In this document: positions 6,684 to 16,700 of the stretch, one piece after another
Layout of the letters: the number at the start of each line of letters is the position of its first letter
Position numbering within the stretch: the stretch's first letter is position 1
Assembly (NCBI GenBank): GCA_964443415.1
Contig: CAYUDC010000012.1
Coordinates: 1-42,974 of the forward strand
Length of the DNA: 42,974 nt
Direction: 5' to 3'
DNA from: B1 sp964443415
GTDB lineage: Bacteria > Bacteroidota > Bacteroidia > UKL13-3
The notes under the pieces: generated by a model
The model's database searches: none
The model's input: only the letters and a program-made list of their open reading frames with translations
Told to the model about the DNA's origin: nothing
Position numbers and translations under genes: made by a program

Positions 6684-8465
6684 TCACATCTTTTCTGGAA
6701 CCTGAATTCCTAATAAGGCAAAGCCAGATTGAATTACTTGTGCGGTTAGTTTACAAGTAAACAGCCTAAACGCTCTTTGGTCTACATTGCTTTCATTTAA
6801 TACCTGATGATCGTGGTAAAAGCTACTGTAAGCCTTTGCTACTTCATAAATGTAGTTACAAATAACGCCTGGACTCAATTCTCTACCTGCTTCTTGAATC
6901 ACCAATGGATACTGATACAATTTCATCAAGAGGCGTTTCTCAATTTTACTTAATTGCACTTTTTCAGGAGCAAAACGCAAGGAGCTTAAATCGCCAGCAT
7001 TTCGAAGTATCGACTTAATACGGGCATGGGTATATTGAATAAAAGGCCCTGTATTTCCCTGAAAATCTATCGACTCTGCAGGGTTAAACATCATCTTTTT
7101 CTTTGGATCAACCTTGAGTAAGAAATACTTTAAGGCACCCATGCCAATGGTATGGTATAAGGCTTGTAAATCGGCTTCCGACTCACCCTCCATTTTGCCT
7201 AAAGCTTTGGTGGTTTCGGCTGCTGTTTCTTCCATATCGGCAATTAAGTCATCAGCATCTACCACAGTGCCCTCGCGGCTTTTCATTTTTCCTTGTGGCA
7301 GTTCAACCATGCCATAACTTAAATGAAAAATTCCGTTGGCATAAGGCTTCTCGAGTTTTTGTGCAATTTTTTGCAATACCTTAAAATGATAGTCTTGTTC
7401 GTTTCCTACCACATAAATCGAACGATTGCAATGAAACTCTTGATACTTTAACTCGGCTGTGCCCAAGTCTTGGGTAATATAAACAGAGGTGCCATCACCA
7501 CGCAGCACGAGTTTTTGATCAAGCCCATCCTGACTTAAATCTATCCATACCGATTGATCTTCTTTCTGATAAAAAACTTGCTTCTCTAAACCTTCTTGAA
7601 CAATCTCTTTGCCCAACAAATAGGTATTAGATTCGTAATAATATTTATCGAAAGCTACGCCTAATTTTTGATAGGTTTTCTCGAATCCAGCGTATACCCA
7701 ATTGTTCATCATCTGCCAAACAGCGATGGTTTCGGGATGATTTTGTTCCCATTTTAACAATAGGTCTTGGGCCTCTAAAATTATGGGGGCTTTCTTTTTA
7801 GCTTCTTCTTCAGAGTATCCTTGAGCCACTAAGGCTTCAATTTCTTTCTTATAATGCTGGTCGAAAATCACATAATATTTACCTACCAAGTGATCTCCTT
7901 TCATTCCAGCCGATTCTGGCGTCTCGCCATTTCCAAAGCGCATCCAAGCCAACATACTTTTACAAATGTGAATGCCTCTGTCGTTTACCAGGTTGCAGGT
8001 AAACACTTTGTGGCCATTGGCTTGTAGCAATTGCGATACTGCATAACCCAACAAGTTATTTCTAATATGACCCAAATGCAATGGCTTATTGGTATTTGGG
8101 GAAGAATATTCAACTAAAACAGGTTCTTTAGAATCAGGGACTGCCATTCCAAACGAGACATTGGCATATTCTTTTGAAATAAAATCAAGCCAAAAAGTAT
8201 CTTTAATGCTCAGGTTTAAAAAGCCTTTTATCACATTAAAACTGGCAAATAATTCGGTTTGAACCAAGAGTTGTTGACCGATATCTGTAGCGGTTTGCTC
8301 TGGATTCTTCTTAGAAATTTTTAGGTATGGAAAAACAACAAAAGTAAAATCGCCTTCAAAATCATCGGAAGTTTGCTCAATGGTAATGGCATTTGCCTCC
8401 AATTGAGTTTGGTATAAATGGTTGAGCGTATTTGCGAGTTGTTCTTTGATTAAATCTTGTATCAT
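6684..8465 (-). CDS. argS: Arginyl-tRNA synthetase
   Basis: 593 residues, normal for this class I synthetase. The N-terminal tRNA-binding domain (Add-1) covers about the first 110 residues. The HIGH signature appears as SSPNTNKPLHLGHIRNN around residue 120-137, the KMSKS-type signature as QGKMKSREGTVVDADD, and the DALR anticodon-binding domain forms the C terminus with a QYTHARIKSILRNA entry helix. It charges tRNA-Arg in the cytoplasm. It is followed one base later by the lipoprotein gene, and is preceded by the strong hairpin at 8508-8537 that separates it from the sigma-factor operon. Confidence 0.98.
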   Translation of the reverse strand: MIQDLIKEQLANTLNHLYQTQLEANAITIEQTSDDFEGDFTFVVFPYLKISKKNPEQTATDIGQQLLVQTELFASFNVIKGFLNLSIKDTFWLDFISKEYANVSFGMAVPDSKEPVLVEYSSPNTNKPLHLGHIRNNLLGYAVSQLLQANGHKVFTCNLVNDRGIHICKSMLAWMRFGNGETPESAGMKGDHLVGKYYVIFDQHYKKEIEALVAQGYSEEEAKKKAPIILEAQDLLLKWEQNHPETIAVWQMMNNWVYAGFEKTYQKLGVAFDKYYYESNTYLLGKEIVQEGLEKQVFYQKEDQSVWIDLSQDGLDQKLVLRGDGTSVYITQDLGTAELKYQEFHCNRSIYVVGNEQDYHFKVLQKIAQKLEKPYANGIFHLSYGMVELPQGKMKSREGTVVDADDLIADMEETAAETTKALGKMEGESEADLQALYHTIGMGALKYFLLKVDPKKKMMFNPAESIDFQGNTGPFIQYTHARIKSILRNAGDLSSLRFAPEKVQLSKIEKRLLMKLYQYPLVIQEAGRELSPGVICNYIYEVAKAYSSFYHDHQVLNESNVDQRAFRLFTCKLTAQVIQSGFALLGIQVPEKM

Positions 8466-8507
8466 GGTTGCAGTAAAAGAGCTGCGAATATAACCAAAGA
8501 AAAGAAA

Positions 8508-8537
8508 TGAGGCCGACTCTTTGTAAAGTCGGCCTCA
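8508..8537 (-). terminator. Strong hairpin terminator ending the sigma-factor operon
   Basis: TGAGGCCGACT at 8508-8518 pairs perfectly over 11 bases with AGTCGGCCTCA at 8527-8537, around an 8-base loop. It begins a few bases after the stop of the small anti-sigma-like gene. On the minus strand it is followed by a pyrimidine-rich run with many Ts (TTTCTTTTCTTT). Confidence 0.75.
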
Positions 8538-8541
8538 AATC

Positions 8542-8790
8542 TTAAACCTTTTCTGCTGAGGTTTCTGAAATCATTTTGGCATGTTCTAAAACCAGGGCAA
8601 CACTGGTGTCAGAAGGTTCTTCTTCTAATTGAGCCATTAGCCCAATAGAAGCTTTCAGCGAATTGAATTTAGATTGTAATCTGGCATTGATAGCCAATTC
8701 TTTTTCTATGGCTTCTGTTTTATCCTGAGATAATTCGCCATAATAGTAAAGTAGTAAATCGTTTTCGGTGTAAATTTGAGGCATAAGCAT
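8542..8790 (-). CDS. Small anti-sigma-like protein without zinc ligands
   Basis: About 82 residues from the ATG at 8790; ATGs at 8784 and 8820 and a TTG at 8832 are also in frame. I prefer 8790 or 8784 because a -7-like AATATTTG lies at 8830-8837 on the minus strand and similar proteins begin close to the YTENDLLLYYYGELS segment. That segment matches the opening helix of zf-HC2/anti-sigma domains, but the HxxxCxxC zinc ligands are absent. There is no membrane segment, so it would act in the cytosol. It is the last gene of the run sigma factor, secreted protein, this gene, and ends at a strong terminator. A role in restraining the sigma factor is inferred from position only. Confidence 0.6.
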   Translation of the reverse strand: MLMPQIYTENDLLLYYYGELSQDKTEAIEKELAINARLQSKFNSLKASIGLMAQLEEEPSDTSVALVLEHAKMISETSAEKV

Positions 8791-8862
8791 GTTTTTTGTT
8801 TGAACATCTAAAAAACGCATGCCTAGCCTCAAATATTTTACGCCTTTGCAAAACCTACTTAT

Positions 8863-9441
8863 TTATTCTTCAAATGACAAGTTAGTTGGCTGATCCTTAG
8901 GGGCATTTTCTTTCTCGTATGGAATAGTTGGCTTCACATCTTTACCTACTACTTCAAAAGTGAGGTCATCAAACCATAGCTGACCGCCTCCACTGAGAAG
9001 CGCTCCATAAGCAATATTAGAAGCTTGCTTAGGCACATCTACAATGATTTCGCATTTCACCCAATCGGTATTTCCTTTGATTTTTCGGTTAGACATATTA
9101 TCAAATACATAGGGAGCTCCTACTACTTCGCTGTCTATTCTGAGCCAAAAACCGCCCCAGCCATTTACTTCGGAAGTTTTAATGAAACCCGACATTCTGA
9201 GGCGTTTGCCTGCAAAATTGCCTGGCTTTAAATTCTGAACCAATGTACCAAACCCCTTCACTTTATCAGATTCTGAGCGAATGGTAGCTGCATTGCTGCC
9301 GGCTATTCCCGCTCCTTTGTCAATCCCAATCTCATAACGATCTGGATTGCTGCCTGCCTTATACCAACCTTTTGGTACATCGAAGGCGTACAATGCTACC
9401 AGAACTACCAGTAGCAAGGCTTTTACTGCATGTGATTTCAT
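8863..9441 (-). CDS. Secreted protein with a carbohydrate-binding-like jelly-roll domain
   Basis: 192 residues with an N-terminal export signal (HAVKALLLVVLVALYAF). The rest forms a beta-sandwich of the type often attached to AraC-like regulators or exported Bacteroidota proteins. Typical landmarks are PKGWYKAGSNPDRYEIGID, GKRLRMSGFIKT, WGGFWLRID, and IAYGALLSGGGQLWFDDLTF. The fold resembles family CBM galactose-binding modules; a ligand cannot be predicted. It lies 49 bases after the sigma factor gene on the same strand and 72 bases before the anti-sigma-like ATG, so it may be part of that regulon. Confidence 0.7.
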   Translation of the reverse strand: MKSHAVKALLLVVLVALYAFDVPKGWYKAGSNPDRYEIGIDKGAGIAGSNAATIRSESDKVKGFGTLVQNLKPGNFAGKRLRMSGFIKTSEVNGWGGFWLRIDSEVVGAPYVFDNMSNRKIKGNTDWVKCEIIVDVPKQASNIAYGALLSGGGQLWFDDLTFEVVGKDVKPTIPYEKENAPKDQPTNLSFEE

Positions 9442-9490
9442 AATGTATATAAATTAAGGGTTAAAAAATAGGAAGCTATCGGATACCAAC

Positions 9491-10069
9491 TTACAGTTGA
9501 ACTCCTTTGGCTACCATTAATTTTCGAAGGTTGTTTAGGGCATAGCGCATGCGACCTAGCGCAGTATTAATGCTTACCCCTGTTTTGTCGGCAATTTCTT
9601 TGAAGCTTAAATCTCCCCAGTGACGCAAAATGAGCACTTCTCTCTGTTCTTCTGGTAAAAGGTGGATAAGGTCTTTGATTTGCCTTTCGGTTTGCAATTG
9701 CATAATTTTATCCTCTTTGCTCTCTTCTGCAATCACGATATAATTAAAAATATCATTGCCTTCGCTATCTGTAATAGTTACATCGCGCTTCATCTTGCGC
9801 ACATAGTCGATGGTTAAGTTACGAGCCACCCTAACGGCCCATCCACCAAACTTGCCTTCTTCGTTATAATTACCAGAACGAAGGGTATGAATAATTTTGA
9901 TAAAGGCCTCTTGAAAAATATCTTCGGCCAAGGGACGGTTGCGCACAATTAGGTTAATGGCAGAGAAAATTGAACGCTTGTGGCGACGAATCAATTCTTC
10001 TAAAGCTGCTTGAGTGCCTGATTGGTACATTTTCACCAACTCATGGTCACTAATTTTCTGAATAGACAT
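9491..10069 (-). CDS. ECF (sigma-E type) RNA polymerase sigma factor
   Basis: 192 residues. Region 2 contains RPLAEDIFQEAFIKIIHTL and GKFGGWAVRVARNLTIDYVR (core and -10 binding). Region 4 contains LPEEQREVLILRHWGDLSFKEIA followed by GVSINTALGRMRYAL, the helix-turn-helix that reads the -35 element. The protein is close to the housekeeping-like RpoE homologues that many Bacteroidota carry. No classical transmembrane anti-sigma gene is adjacent; the small cytosolic protein at 8542-8790 is the only candidate partner. The 148-base upstream region shows no exact TAnnTTTG on this strand. Confidence 0.93.
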   Translation of the reverse strand: MSIQKISDHELVKMYQSGTQAALEELIRRHKRSIFSAINLIVRNRPLAEDIFQEAFIKIIHTLRSGNYNEEGKFGGWAVRVARNLTIDYVRKMKRDVTITDSEGNDIFNYIVIAEESKEDKIMQLQTERQIKDLIHLLPEEQREVLILRHWGDLSFKEIADKTGVSINTALGRMRYALNNLRKLMVAKGVQL

Positions 10070-10217
10070 GGCTTTTGTTATTAAAGGTTAAACCAAGAGA
10101 AAAACTAGTGTAGAGTTGTTATTCTATAAGCGAATGATTTTAGTTGGTGAAATTTGTTGTTGTTATCTGAAAACGAATTTAGAAAAGTATTTGAATAAAA
10201 CAAGCGTTAGGAAAAAT

Positions 10218-10967
10218 TTATTTTTTTCCGAGATTAAATCTTAAGCCCAAATGCCACTGTATGGTTTGAAATGGCACTACTTCGTCGTTGTCTGAAACTT
10301 GCAAAATATTTCCGTTGCCATCCAGAAAATTTATCCTTCCATAGTTTACATTGGCGTATTGCATATCCATCCCTAGACATAAAGCTACAGAAGCACTAAG
10401 GTTTATATTGGCACCAAGGCCAGCATTTACAACCAAACCATTGGCTGTAACTTCATCTCTTAACACAAACCTTAAGGAGTCGTAATACTGTATTTGGGTA
10501 AACGATTTAAACACTCCAAATCCAAGTCCAGCCTTTGCATATAAATCAAAACCAGGCCTAAACCAATTAGCCTTTAATCCTGGCATAAAAATAAATTGCC
10601 CCCATGGTGCGGTGATATCTGATCCTTTAATAAGTGGATTGTTGATCATTAAAAAACTACGGATCACCTCGGCATCTGCATTGTTTTGATTGTAGGAGAA
10701 CTGAAAAAAGGTATTTAATACTCTTACTTTTCTTTGGTCTTCAAGCAAAAACCCTGCGTGGTAGCCTGTTTGGGCAAAGCCAGATTCTTTGCGGGTAATA
10801 TTATTGCTGCCGTAACTGCCAAACGGAACACTTGGGCCGGCGTATAAACTTAAACTTTGTCCTTTAACCTCATTTAGTTGAAGAAAAAAAGACAAGATAA
10901 GAAGCAGGATAAAACTTCTTTTAAATACAGATGGTTTAAATTGCAAAGCTATTCTAACAAGACTCAT
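10218..10967 (-). CDS. Outer membrane beta-barrel protein (OmpA/porin-like, PF13568 type)
   Basis: 249 residues from the ATG at 10967. A signal peptide (SFILLLILSFFLQLNEVKGQ) leads into alternating strands typical of an eight-strand barrel: SLSLYAGPSVPFGSYG, AQTGYHAGFLL, FDLYAKAGLGFGVFKSFTQ, and the final IQWHLGLRFNLGKK with a terminal aromatic/basic strand. The open frame extends further upstream, but that part is antisense to uvrA and is not credible. The n-region of the signal is long, so a TTG at 10946 is an alternative start. The ATG is only 4 bases from the uvrA ATG on the other strand. Cargo and function unknown. Confidence 0.75.
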   Translation of the reverse strand: MSLVRIALQFKPSVFKRSFILLLILSFFLQLNEVKGQSLSLYAGPSVPFGSYGSNNITRKESGFAQTGYHAGFLLEDQRKVRVLNTFFQFSYNQNNADAEVIRSFLMINNPLIKGSDITAPWGQFIFMPGLKANWFRPGFDLYAKAGLGFGVFKSFTQIQYYDSLRFVLRDEVTANGLVVNAGLGANINLSASVALCLGMDMQYANVNYGRINFLDGNGNILQVSDNDEVVPFQTIQWHLGLRFNLGKK

Positions 10968-10971
10968 AGAG

Positions 10972-13629
10972 ATGCAAGATAATAAAATAATCATAAAAGG
11001 CGCCAGGATGCACAATCTAAAAAACATAGATGTTGCACTCGACCGCAATAAACTCATCGTAGTAACGGGTGTTTCGGGCTCTGGCAAGAGTTCATTGGTT
11101 TTCGACACCCTCTATGCCGAAGGCCAGCGCCGATATGTAGAGAGTTTATCGGCTTATGCAAGACAGTTTTTAGGCAAAATGAATAAGCCCGAGGTAGATT
11201 ATATTCATGGCATCTCCCCTTCTATAGCCATCGAACAAAAGGTAAACACACGTAATCCAAGAAGTACAGTAGCCACCAGCACCGAAATTTACGACTACCT
11301 TAAGCTCCTCTTTGCAAGAACCGGCATTACCTTTTCTCCCGTTACAGGCGAAGAGGTTAAAAGACATACTGTAGACGATGTTTGCCAAAAAGTGCTAAGC
11401 TATCCAGAAGGCGAGCGAATGTATATCTTGGTAGCTTTGCAAAAAGAGGGAGCTGAACTTAAAAAGGAACTCGAACTTCACCTACAAAATGGTTTTAGCA
11501 GAATTTGGGTGAACGAGCAAATGCTAGACATAGAAGACTTCCTGAAAGAATTTAAACCCAAAGCAAAAAGCAAGGATAAAATCTATTTGCTGGTGGATAG
11601 GTTTGCAGTGGTGTTAAATGACGAAGACTTTTTAAATCGAATCAGCGACTCGGTTCAAACCGCCTTTTACGAAGGTCACGGTGAAATGGAGTTGTTGGTT
11701 CAAACCGAAAACAAAAAATATATCTACAATAACAAATTTGAGGCAGATGGCATTTCATTTGAAGAACCTTCTGTGAATTTCTTTAGTTTTAATAACCCTT
11801 ATGGGGCATGCAAAACTTGCGAAGGATTTGGCAGTGTGATTGGCATCGACGAAGATTTGGTAATACCTGATAAAGGCTTAAGTGTCTACGAAGACGCTGT
11901 AGTAGCATGGAAAGGTGAGAAAATGCAGGACTGGAAAAAGCATTTTTTAAGCCTCACCAGAAAAAATGATTTCCCTATTCATAAACCTTATTACGAGCTC
12001 TCACAAAAACACAAAGATTACCTTTGGCACGGGGGCAACGGCTGGGAAGGAATTGATGGATTTTTTAAAGAACTAGAACAACAAACCTATAAAATTCAAT
12101 ATAGGGTAATGCTTGCCCGTTATCGCGGCAAAACCACATGCCCAGATTGTAAAGGTACAAGGCTTAGAAAAGACGCCAATTATGTTAAACTCACCCCAGC
12201 AAATTATCAAGCAAAATGGCAAGACACAGACAAAGATAACCGCGCTACATTAAGCGAGTTATTGCTTATGAGCATAGATGATTGCCTGCAATATTTTAAC
12301 GGTTTGATCCTACGCGAACATCACGAAGTAATTGCCAAAAGGATAAAAACAGAAATCACTAGCCGATTGCTATTTCTGCAAAAAGTGGGATTGGGTTATT
12401 TATCCTTGAACCGATTATCGAATACCTTAAGCGGTGGTGAAACGCAAAGGATTAACTTAGCCACCTCTTTAGGCTCTAGCCTTGTGGGCTCATTATATAT
12501 TTTAGATGAACCGAGTATAGGGCTTCACAGCAGAGATACCGAGAAGTTGATTGAAGTATTAAAAACCTTAAGAGATATTGGCAACACGGTGGTAGTGGTA
12601 GAACACGACCAAGACATTATGGAGCAAGCCGACTACATTGTGGATATTGGTCCATTGGCTGGCATACACGGCGGAGAAGTAGTTGCCACAGGTACCTTAC
12701 AAGAAATTAAAAAGCAAGGAAAGAGCTTAACGGCTAAATATTTAAACGGCGAAGAAGAAATTGCCATTCCAGAAAGAAGGAGGAAATGGTCGAATAAGAT
12801 TAGTATCAAAGGTGCCAAACAAAACAACCTTAAAAACATAGATGTAGATTTTCCTTTAAATGTTTTAACAGTTGTAACTGGAGTGAGTGGTAGTGGTAAA
12901 ACCACTTTAATTAAAAGCATACTCTACCCNNNNNNNNNNNNNNNNNNNNNNNNNNNNNNNNNNNNNNNNNNNNNNNNNNNNNNNNNNNNNNNNNNNNNNN
13001 NNNNNNNNNNNNNNNNNNNNNNNNNNNNNGCTGGCGAAGGCGAGATAACCATAGAAATGCAATTTATGGCCGATGTTCATTTACCTTGTGAAGAATGTGG
13101 TGGCAGCAGATTTAAAGAAGAAATAAGAGATGTGTTGTACAATGGCAAAAACATCAGTGAGGTGCTTAAGATGAGCATCGATGAAGCCATGGAGTTCTTT
13201 GCAGGAGAAAAAAGCTTAGCCAATAAATTACGCCCTTTACAAGAGGTAGGATTAGGTTATATTCAACTTGGCCAAAGTTCTAACACCTTAAGTGGTGGCG
13301 AGGCACAAAGGGTAAAATTGGCCTCGTTTTTAGGAAAAGGAAAGAATGCCGACCCTGTTTTCTTTATTTTTGATGAACCTACCACCGGCCTACATTTTAA
13401 TGATATTAAGAAACTGATGGCCTCCTTTAATGCTTTGCTAGATCAAGGGCATAGCCTGTTGGTAATTGAACACAACATGGATGTGATTAAATGTGCTGAT
13501 TGGCTGATTGACTTAGGAGTAGAAGCAGGAAATTTAGGAGGCAATCTGGTTTTTGAAGGCACGCCAGAAGAAATGGTAAAAGCGAATAAAGGATATACCG
13601 CTAAATACTTAGCAGATAAGTTAAAGTAA
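10972..13629 (+). CDS. uvrA: UvrABC excinuclease subunit A (interrupted by assembly gap)
   Basis: An ABC-ATPase that with UvrB locates DNA lesions in nucleotide excision repair. The first Walker A GVSGSGKSS is at residues 33-41. Zinc finger 1 appears as CKTCEGFG near residue 280 and CPDCKGTRL near 390. The first signature LSGGETQR is near 486. The second Walker A GVSGSGKTTL is near 636, the second half of zinc finger 2 is CEECGGSRF after the gap, and the second signature is LSGGEAQR. As written it is 885 codons, about 60 short of the usual 940-950. The segment between the second Walker A and GEGEITIEMQF is about 90 residues in relatives, so the true gap is probably nearer 280 bases. Start codons of this gene and the barrel gene are 4 bases apart, so each promoter must lie inside the other's 5' coding sequence. 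Confidence 0.97.
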   Translation: MQDNKIIIKGARMHNLKNIDVALDRNKLIVVTGVSGSGKSSLVFDTLYAEGQRRYVESLSAYARQFLGKMNKPEVDYIHGISPSIAIEQKVNTRNPRSTVATSTEIYDYLKLLFARTGITFSPVTGEEVKRHTVDDVCQKVLSYPEGERMYILVALQKEGAELKKELELHLQNGFSRIWVNEQMLDIEDFLKEFKPKAKSKDKIYLLVDRFAVVLNDEDFLNRISDSVQTAFYEGHGEMELLVQTENKKYIYNNKFEADGISFEEPSVNFFSFNNPYGACKTCEGFGSVIGIDEDLVIPDKGLSVYEDAVVAWKGEKMQDWKKHFLSLTRKNDFPIHKPYYELSQKHKDYLWHGGNGWEGIDGFFKELEQQTYKIQYRVMLARYRGKTTCPDCKGTRLRKDANYVKLTPANYQAKWQDTDKDNRATLSELLLMSIDDCLQYFNGLILREHHEVIAKRIKTEITSRLLFLQKVGLGYLSLNRLSNTLSGGETQRINLATSLGSSLVGSLYILDEPSIGLHSRDTEKLIEVLKTLRDIGNTVVVVEHDQDIMEQADYIVDIGPLAGIHGGEVVATGTLQEIKKQGKSLTAKYLNGEEEIAIPERRRKWSNKISIKGAKQNNLKNIDVDFPLNVLTVVTGVSGSGKTTLIKSILYXXXXXXXXXXXXXXXXXXXXXXXXXXXXXXXXXXAGEGEITIEMQFMADVHLPCEECGGSRFKEEIRDVLYNGKNISEVLKMSIDEAMEFFAGEKSLANKLRPLQEVGLGYIQLGQSSNTLSGGEAQRVKLASFLGKGKNADPVFFIFDEPTTGLHFNDIKKLMASFNALLDQGHSLLVIEHNMDVIKCADWLIDLGVEAGNLGGNLVFEGTPEEMVKANKGYTAKYLADKLK
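11652..11706. repeat. Two close copies of the GGKTYRAMCC palindrome in uvrA
   Basis: GGTTCAAACC at 11652-11661 and again at 11697-11706, 45 bases apart start to start. They encode SVQT and LVQT in the UvrA insertion region. This is the closest pair in the window. Confidence 0.55.
12930..13029. other. Assembly gap (100 N)
   Basis: Exactly 100 N inside uvrA, just after the second Walker A. The coding frame happens to continue across it. Since 100 is not a multiple of three but the codon phase at the edges absorbs it, this does not prove the length; comparison with UvrA relatives suggests about 280 missing bases. Confidence 0.98.
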
Positions 13630-13649
13630 ATATAACAAGTTAGCAACAA

Positions 13650-13657
13650 TAGGTTTG
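13650..13657 (+). promoter_or_regulatory. Possible -7 element upstream of pyruvate carboxylase
   Basis: TAGGTTTG matches the Bacteroidota -7 consensus TAnnTTTG and lies about 45 bases before the pyc ATG, in the 72-base gap after uvrA. No clear TTG -33 element stands at the right distance, so this is tentative. Confidence 0.3.
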
Positions 13658-13701
13658 TTATTATCGAATGAAATTTTAACTTTCATTTAAATTAACCACC
13701 T

Positions 13702-16700
13702 ATGAAGATCGAGAAATTGCTTGTTGCTAACCGTGGCGAAATAGCCATTAGGGTTTTTAGGGCAGCAGTTGAGTTAAACATTAAAACGGTAGCGATATAT
13801 ACTTATGAAGATAGGTATTCGCTGCACCGTTATAAGGCAGATGAAAGTTATCAAATTGGCAAAGACACCGAGCCGCTAAAGCCATATCTAGATATAGAAG
13901 AAATTATACATGTGGCCAAAAGCCATGGTGTAGATGCCATACATCCAGGGTATGGATTTTTAAGTGAGAATGCTGTTTTTGCTAGACGTTGTGCCGAGGA
14001 AGGTATTATTTTTATTGGCCCCTCGAGTGAGGTGATGAAACAATTAGGCGATAAGGTGTTGGCTAAATTGGTAGCCATTAAAGCGCAAGTACCAATTATT
14101 GAAGACAGCAAAGAAGCCTTAACAAGTTTTGACATTGCATTACGGGAAAGTGAACGCATCGGATTTCCAGTGATGATTAAAGCGGCCGCCGGAGGCGGCG
14201 GTAGAGGCATGCGTGTGGTGCGAAGTGCTGCGGAGCTTGAGAAAAATTTTAATGAAGCAAAAAACGAAGCCAAAGTAGCCTTTGGTGATGATACCATTTT
14301 TATAGAAAAGTTTATCGACCAACCCCGGCATATAGAAGTGCAAATCATGGGCGACAAACATGGTAATCTGGTTCACCTGCACGAAAGAGATTGCAGTGTT
14401 CAAAGACGATTTCAGAAAGTGGTGGAAATGGCTCCTGCACCAAGCATTCAAGAGCAAACTAGAACAGCTTTACATCAATACGCGCTCAATATTTGCAAAG
14501 AAGTTGGCTACAATAACGTGGGAACAGTAGAGTTTTTAGTAGACAAAGAAGAGCGCATTTATTTTATTGAAGTTAACCCAAGGATACAAGTTGAACATAC
14601 TGTTACCGAAGAGGTAACAGGTATTGATATTGTTAAATGTCAGATTAGAATTGCAGAAGGTTTACCCCTGTCTGCGCCAGAAATTGGATTAAGTTCTCAA
14701 TCCCAAATAAAGGTAGAAGGCTTTGCAGTGCAGGTGCGCATTACCACCGAAGACCCTGCCAATGGCTTTAAGCCCGATCATGGCACTATCATCGCTTACA
14801 GAAATGCAGGTGGCCCAGGCATTAGATTGGATGAAGGCAGTGCCTACCCTAATGTTAAAATCTCTCCTTTCTTTGATTCGCTGTTAGTAAAGGTAACCGC
14901 CAGCGGCAGAAACCTTTTCGAAGCGTCTGAACGTTTACAGCGTGTGTTAAAAGAATTTAGAATTAGGGGGGTAAAAACCAATATTTCATTTTTAGAAAAT
15001 GTCTTACAACATGCTACTTTTTTAAATGGTGCGTGCACCGTTAATTTTATTGACACTCACCCCGAACTTTTTAAATATTCTAAAAGGTTAGACAGAGGAA
15101 CCAAAGCACTTATCTACCTGGCAGATATTACCATCAACGGAAACCCAGATGTAAAAAAGGTAGAATCAGACAAGCAATTTAAAACAGCCATACTGCCAGA
15201 TTATGATAGATATAGTGAGTTTCCGCTCGGGAGCAGAGATAAACTAAAAGCCTTAGGAAGAGATAAATTTGTGGATTGGCTCAAACATGAAAAGGCCATA
15301 CAATACACAGATTGTACCATGCGCGATGCACATCAAAGTCTATTAGCCACTAGAGTGAGGACGATAGATTTGGTAAAGATTGCAGAGGCTTATGGTAAAT
15401 TAGCGCCAGAAATATTTTCATTGGAAATGTGGGGAGGAGCCACTTTTGATGTAGCATTAAGGTTTTTGCATGAAAATCCTTGGCATAGGCTGCAAGTGTT
15501 AAGGGAAGGCATTCCTAACATTTTATTTCAAATGCTTATTCGTGGCGCAAATGCCATCGGCTACAAGGCCTATCCAGATAACCTCATAGAAAAATTCATA
15601 GAAGAAAGTGCCAATAATGGCATGGATATCTTTAGGATTTTTGATTCGCTCAACTGGATAGAAGGTATGCGCACCAGTATTAAGGCCGTTAATCAGCGAA
15701 CAGAAGGAATTGCAGAAGCCTGTATTTGTTATACTGGAGATTTTCTTGACCCTCAAAGAAATCATAAATTTAATTTAAACTACTATTTAAATCTAGCCCG
15801 CCAGCTAGAAGACGCAGGAGCACATATTTTGGCCATCAAAGACATGGCCGGCTTGTTAAAGCCATTTCAAGCCGAAGTGCTCATCAAAGAACTTAAAAAG
15901 GCAGTGGACATGCCTATTCACCTGCACACACATGATACCAGCAGCATTCAGGCCGCCACCTATTTAAAAGCCATTGAAGCAGGGGTAAATGTGATAGATG
16001 TGGCTTTGGCCTCAATGAGTGGATTAACTTCTCAACCAAACTTTAATGCCATTGTTGCCATGATGCAAGGACATGAAAGAGAGCAAGCCATGAACCTCGC
16101 TGCACTTAATCAACTCTCAGGCTATTGGGAAAATGTAAGAGAATACTACTATCCATTTGAGCACGAACTAAAAGCTGGTACCGCAGAGGTGTACGACCAT
16201 GAAATTCCGGGTGGCCAATATTCTAATCTAAAACCTCAAGCGAGAAGTTTAGGATTGGAAGATAAATTTGAAACCATCAAACAAAATTATGCGGTGGTAA
16301 ACCAATTATTTGGAGACATTGTAAAGGTAACCCCAAGTTCTAAGGTGGTAGGCGACATGGCATTATTTATGACCGCAAATGCTTACAGTGCAGAGGATAT
16401 ATTAGAAAAAGGGGATAGTATTTCTTTCCCAGACAGTGTCATAGAATTGTTTAGAGGAGAATTAGGACAAAATCCTGGCGGATTCCCTAATAAACTGTCT
16501 AAAATGATTCTTAAAGATAAACAAGCCTTTACTGATAAACCCAATGAACATTTAACGCCCATAGATTTTGATACTGAATGGGAGAAATTCGAAGCAAAAT
16601 TTGGAAGTGAGTATCAGTTTACAGATTTGTTATCCTATCTGTTTTATCCGAAAGTTTTTGAAGAATATGCCAAACACAGAGAAAGCTATGGTTTATTATG

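Noticed and set aside
10968..11108. Upstream extension of the beta-barrel open frame to 11108
   Set aside because: It is antisense to the uvrA start and lacks any barrel or signal character; the signal peptide begins at the ATG at 10967.
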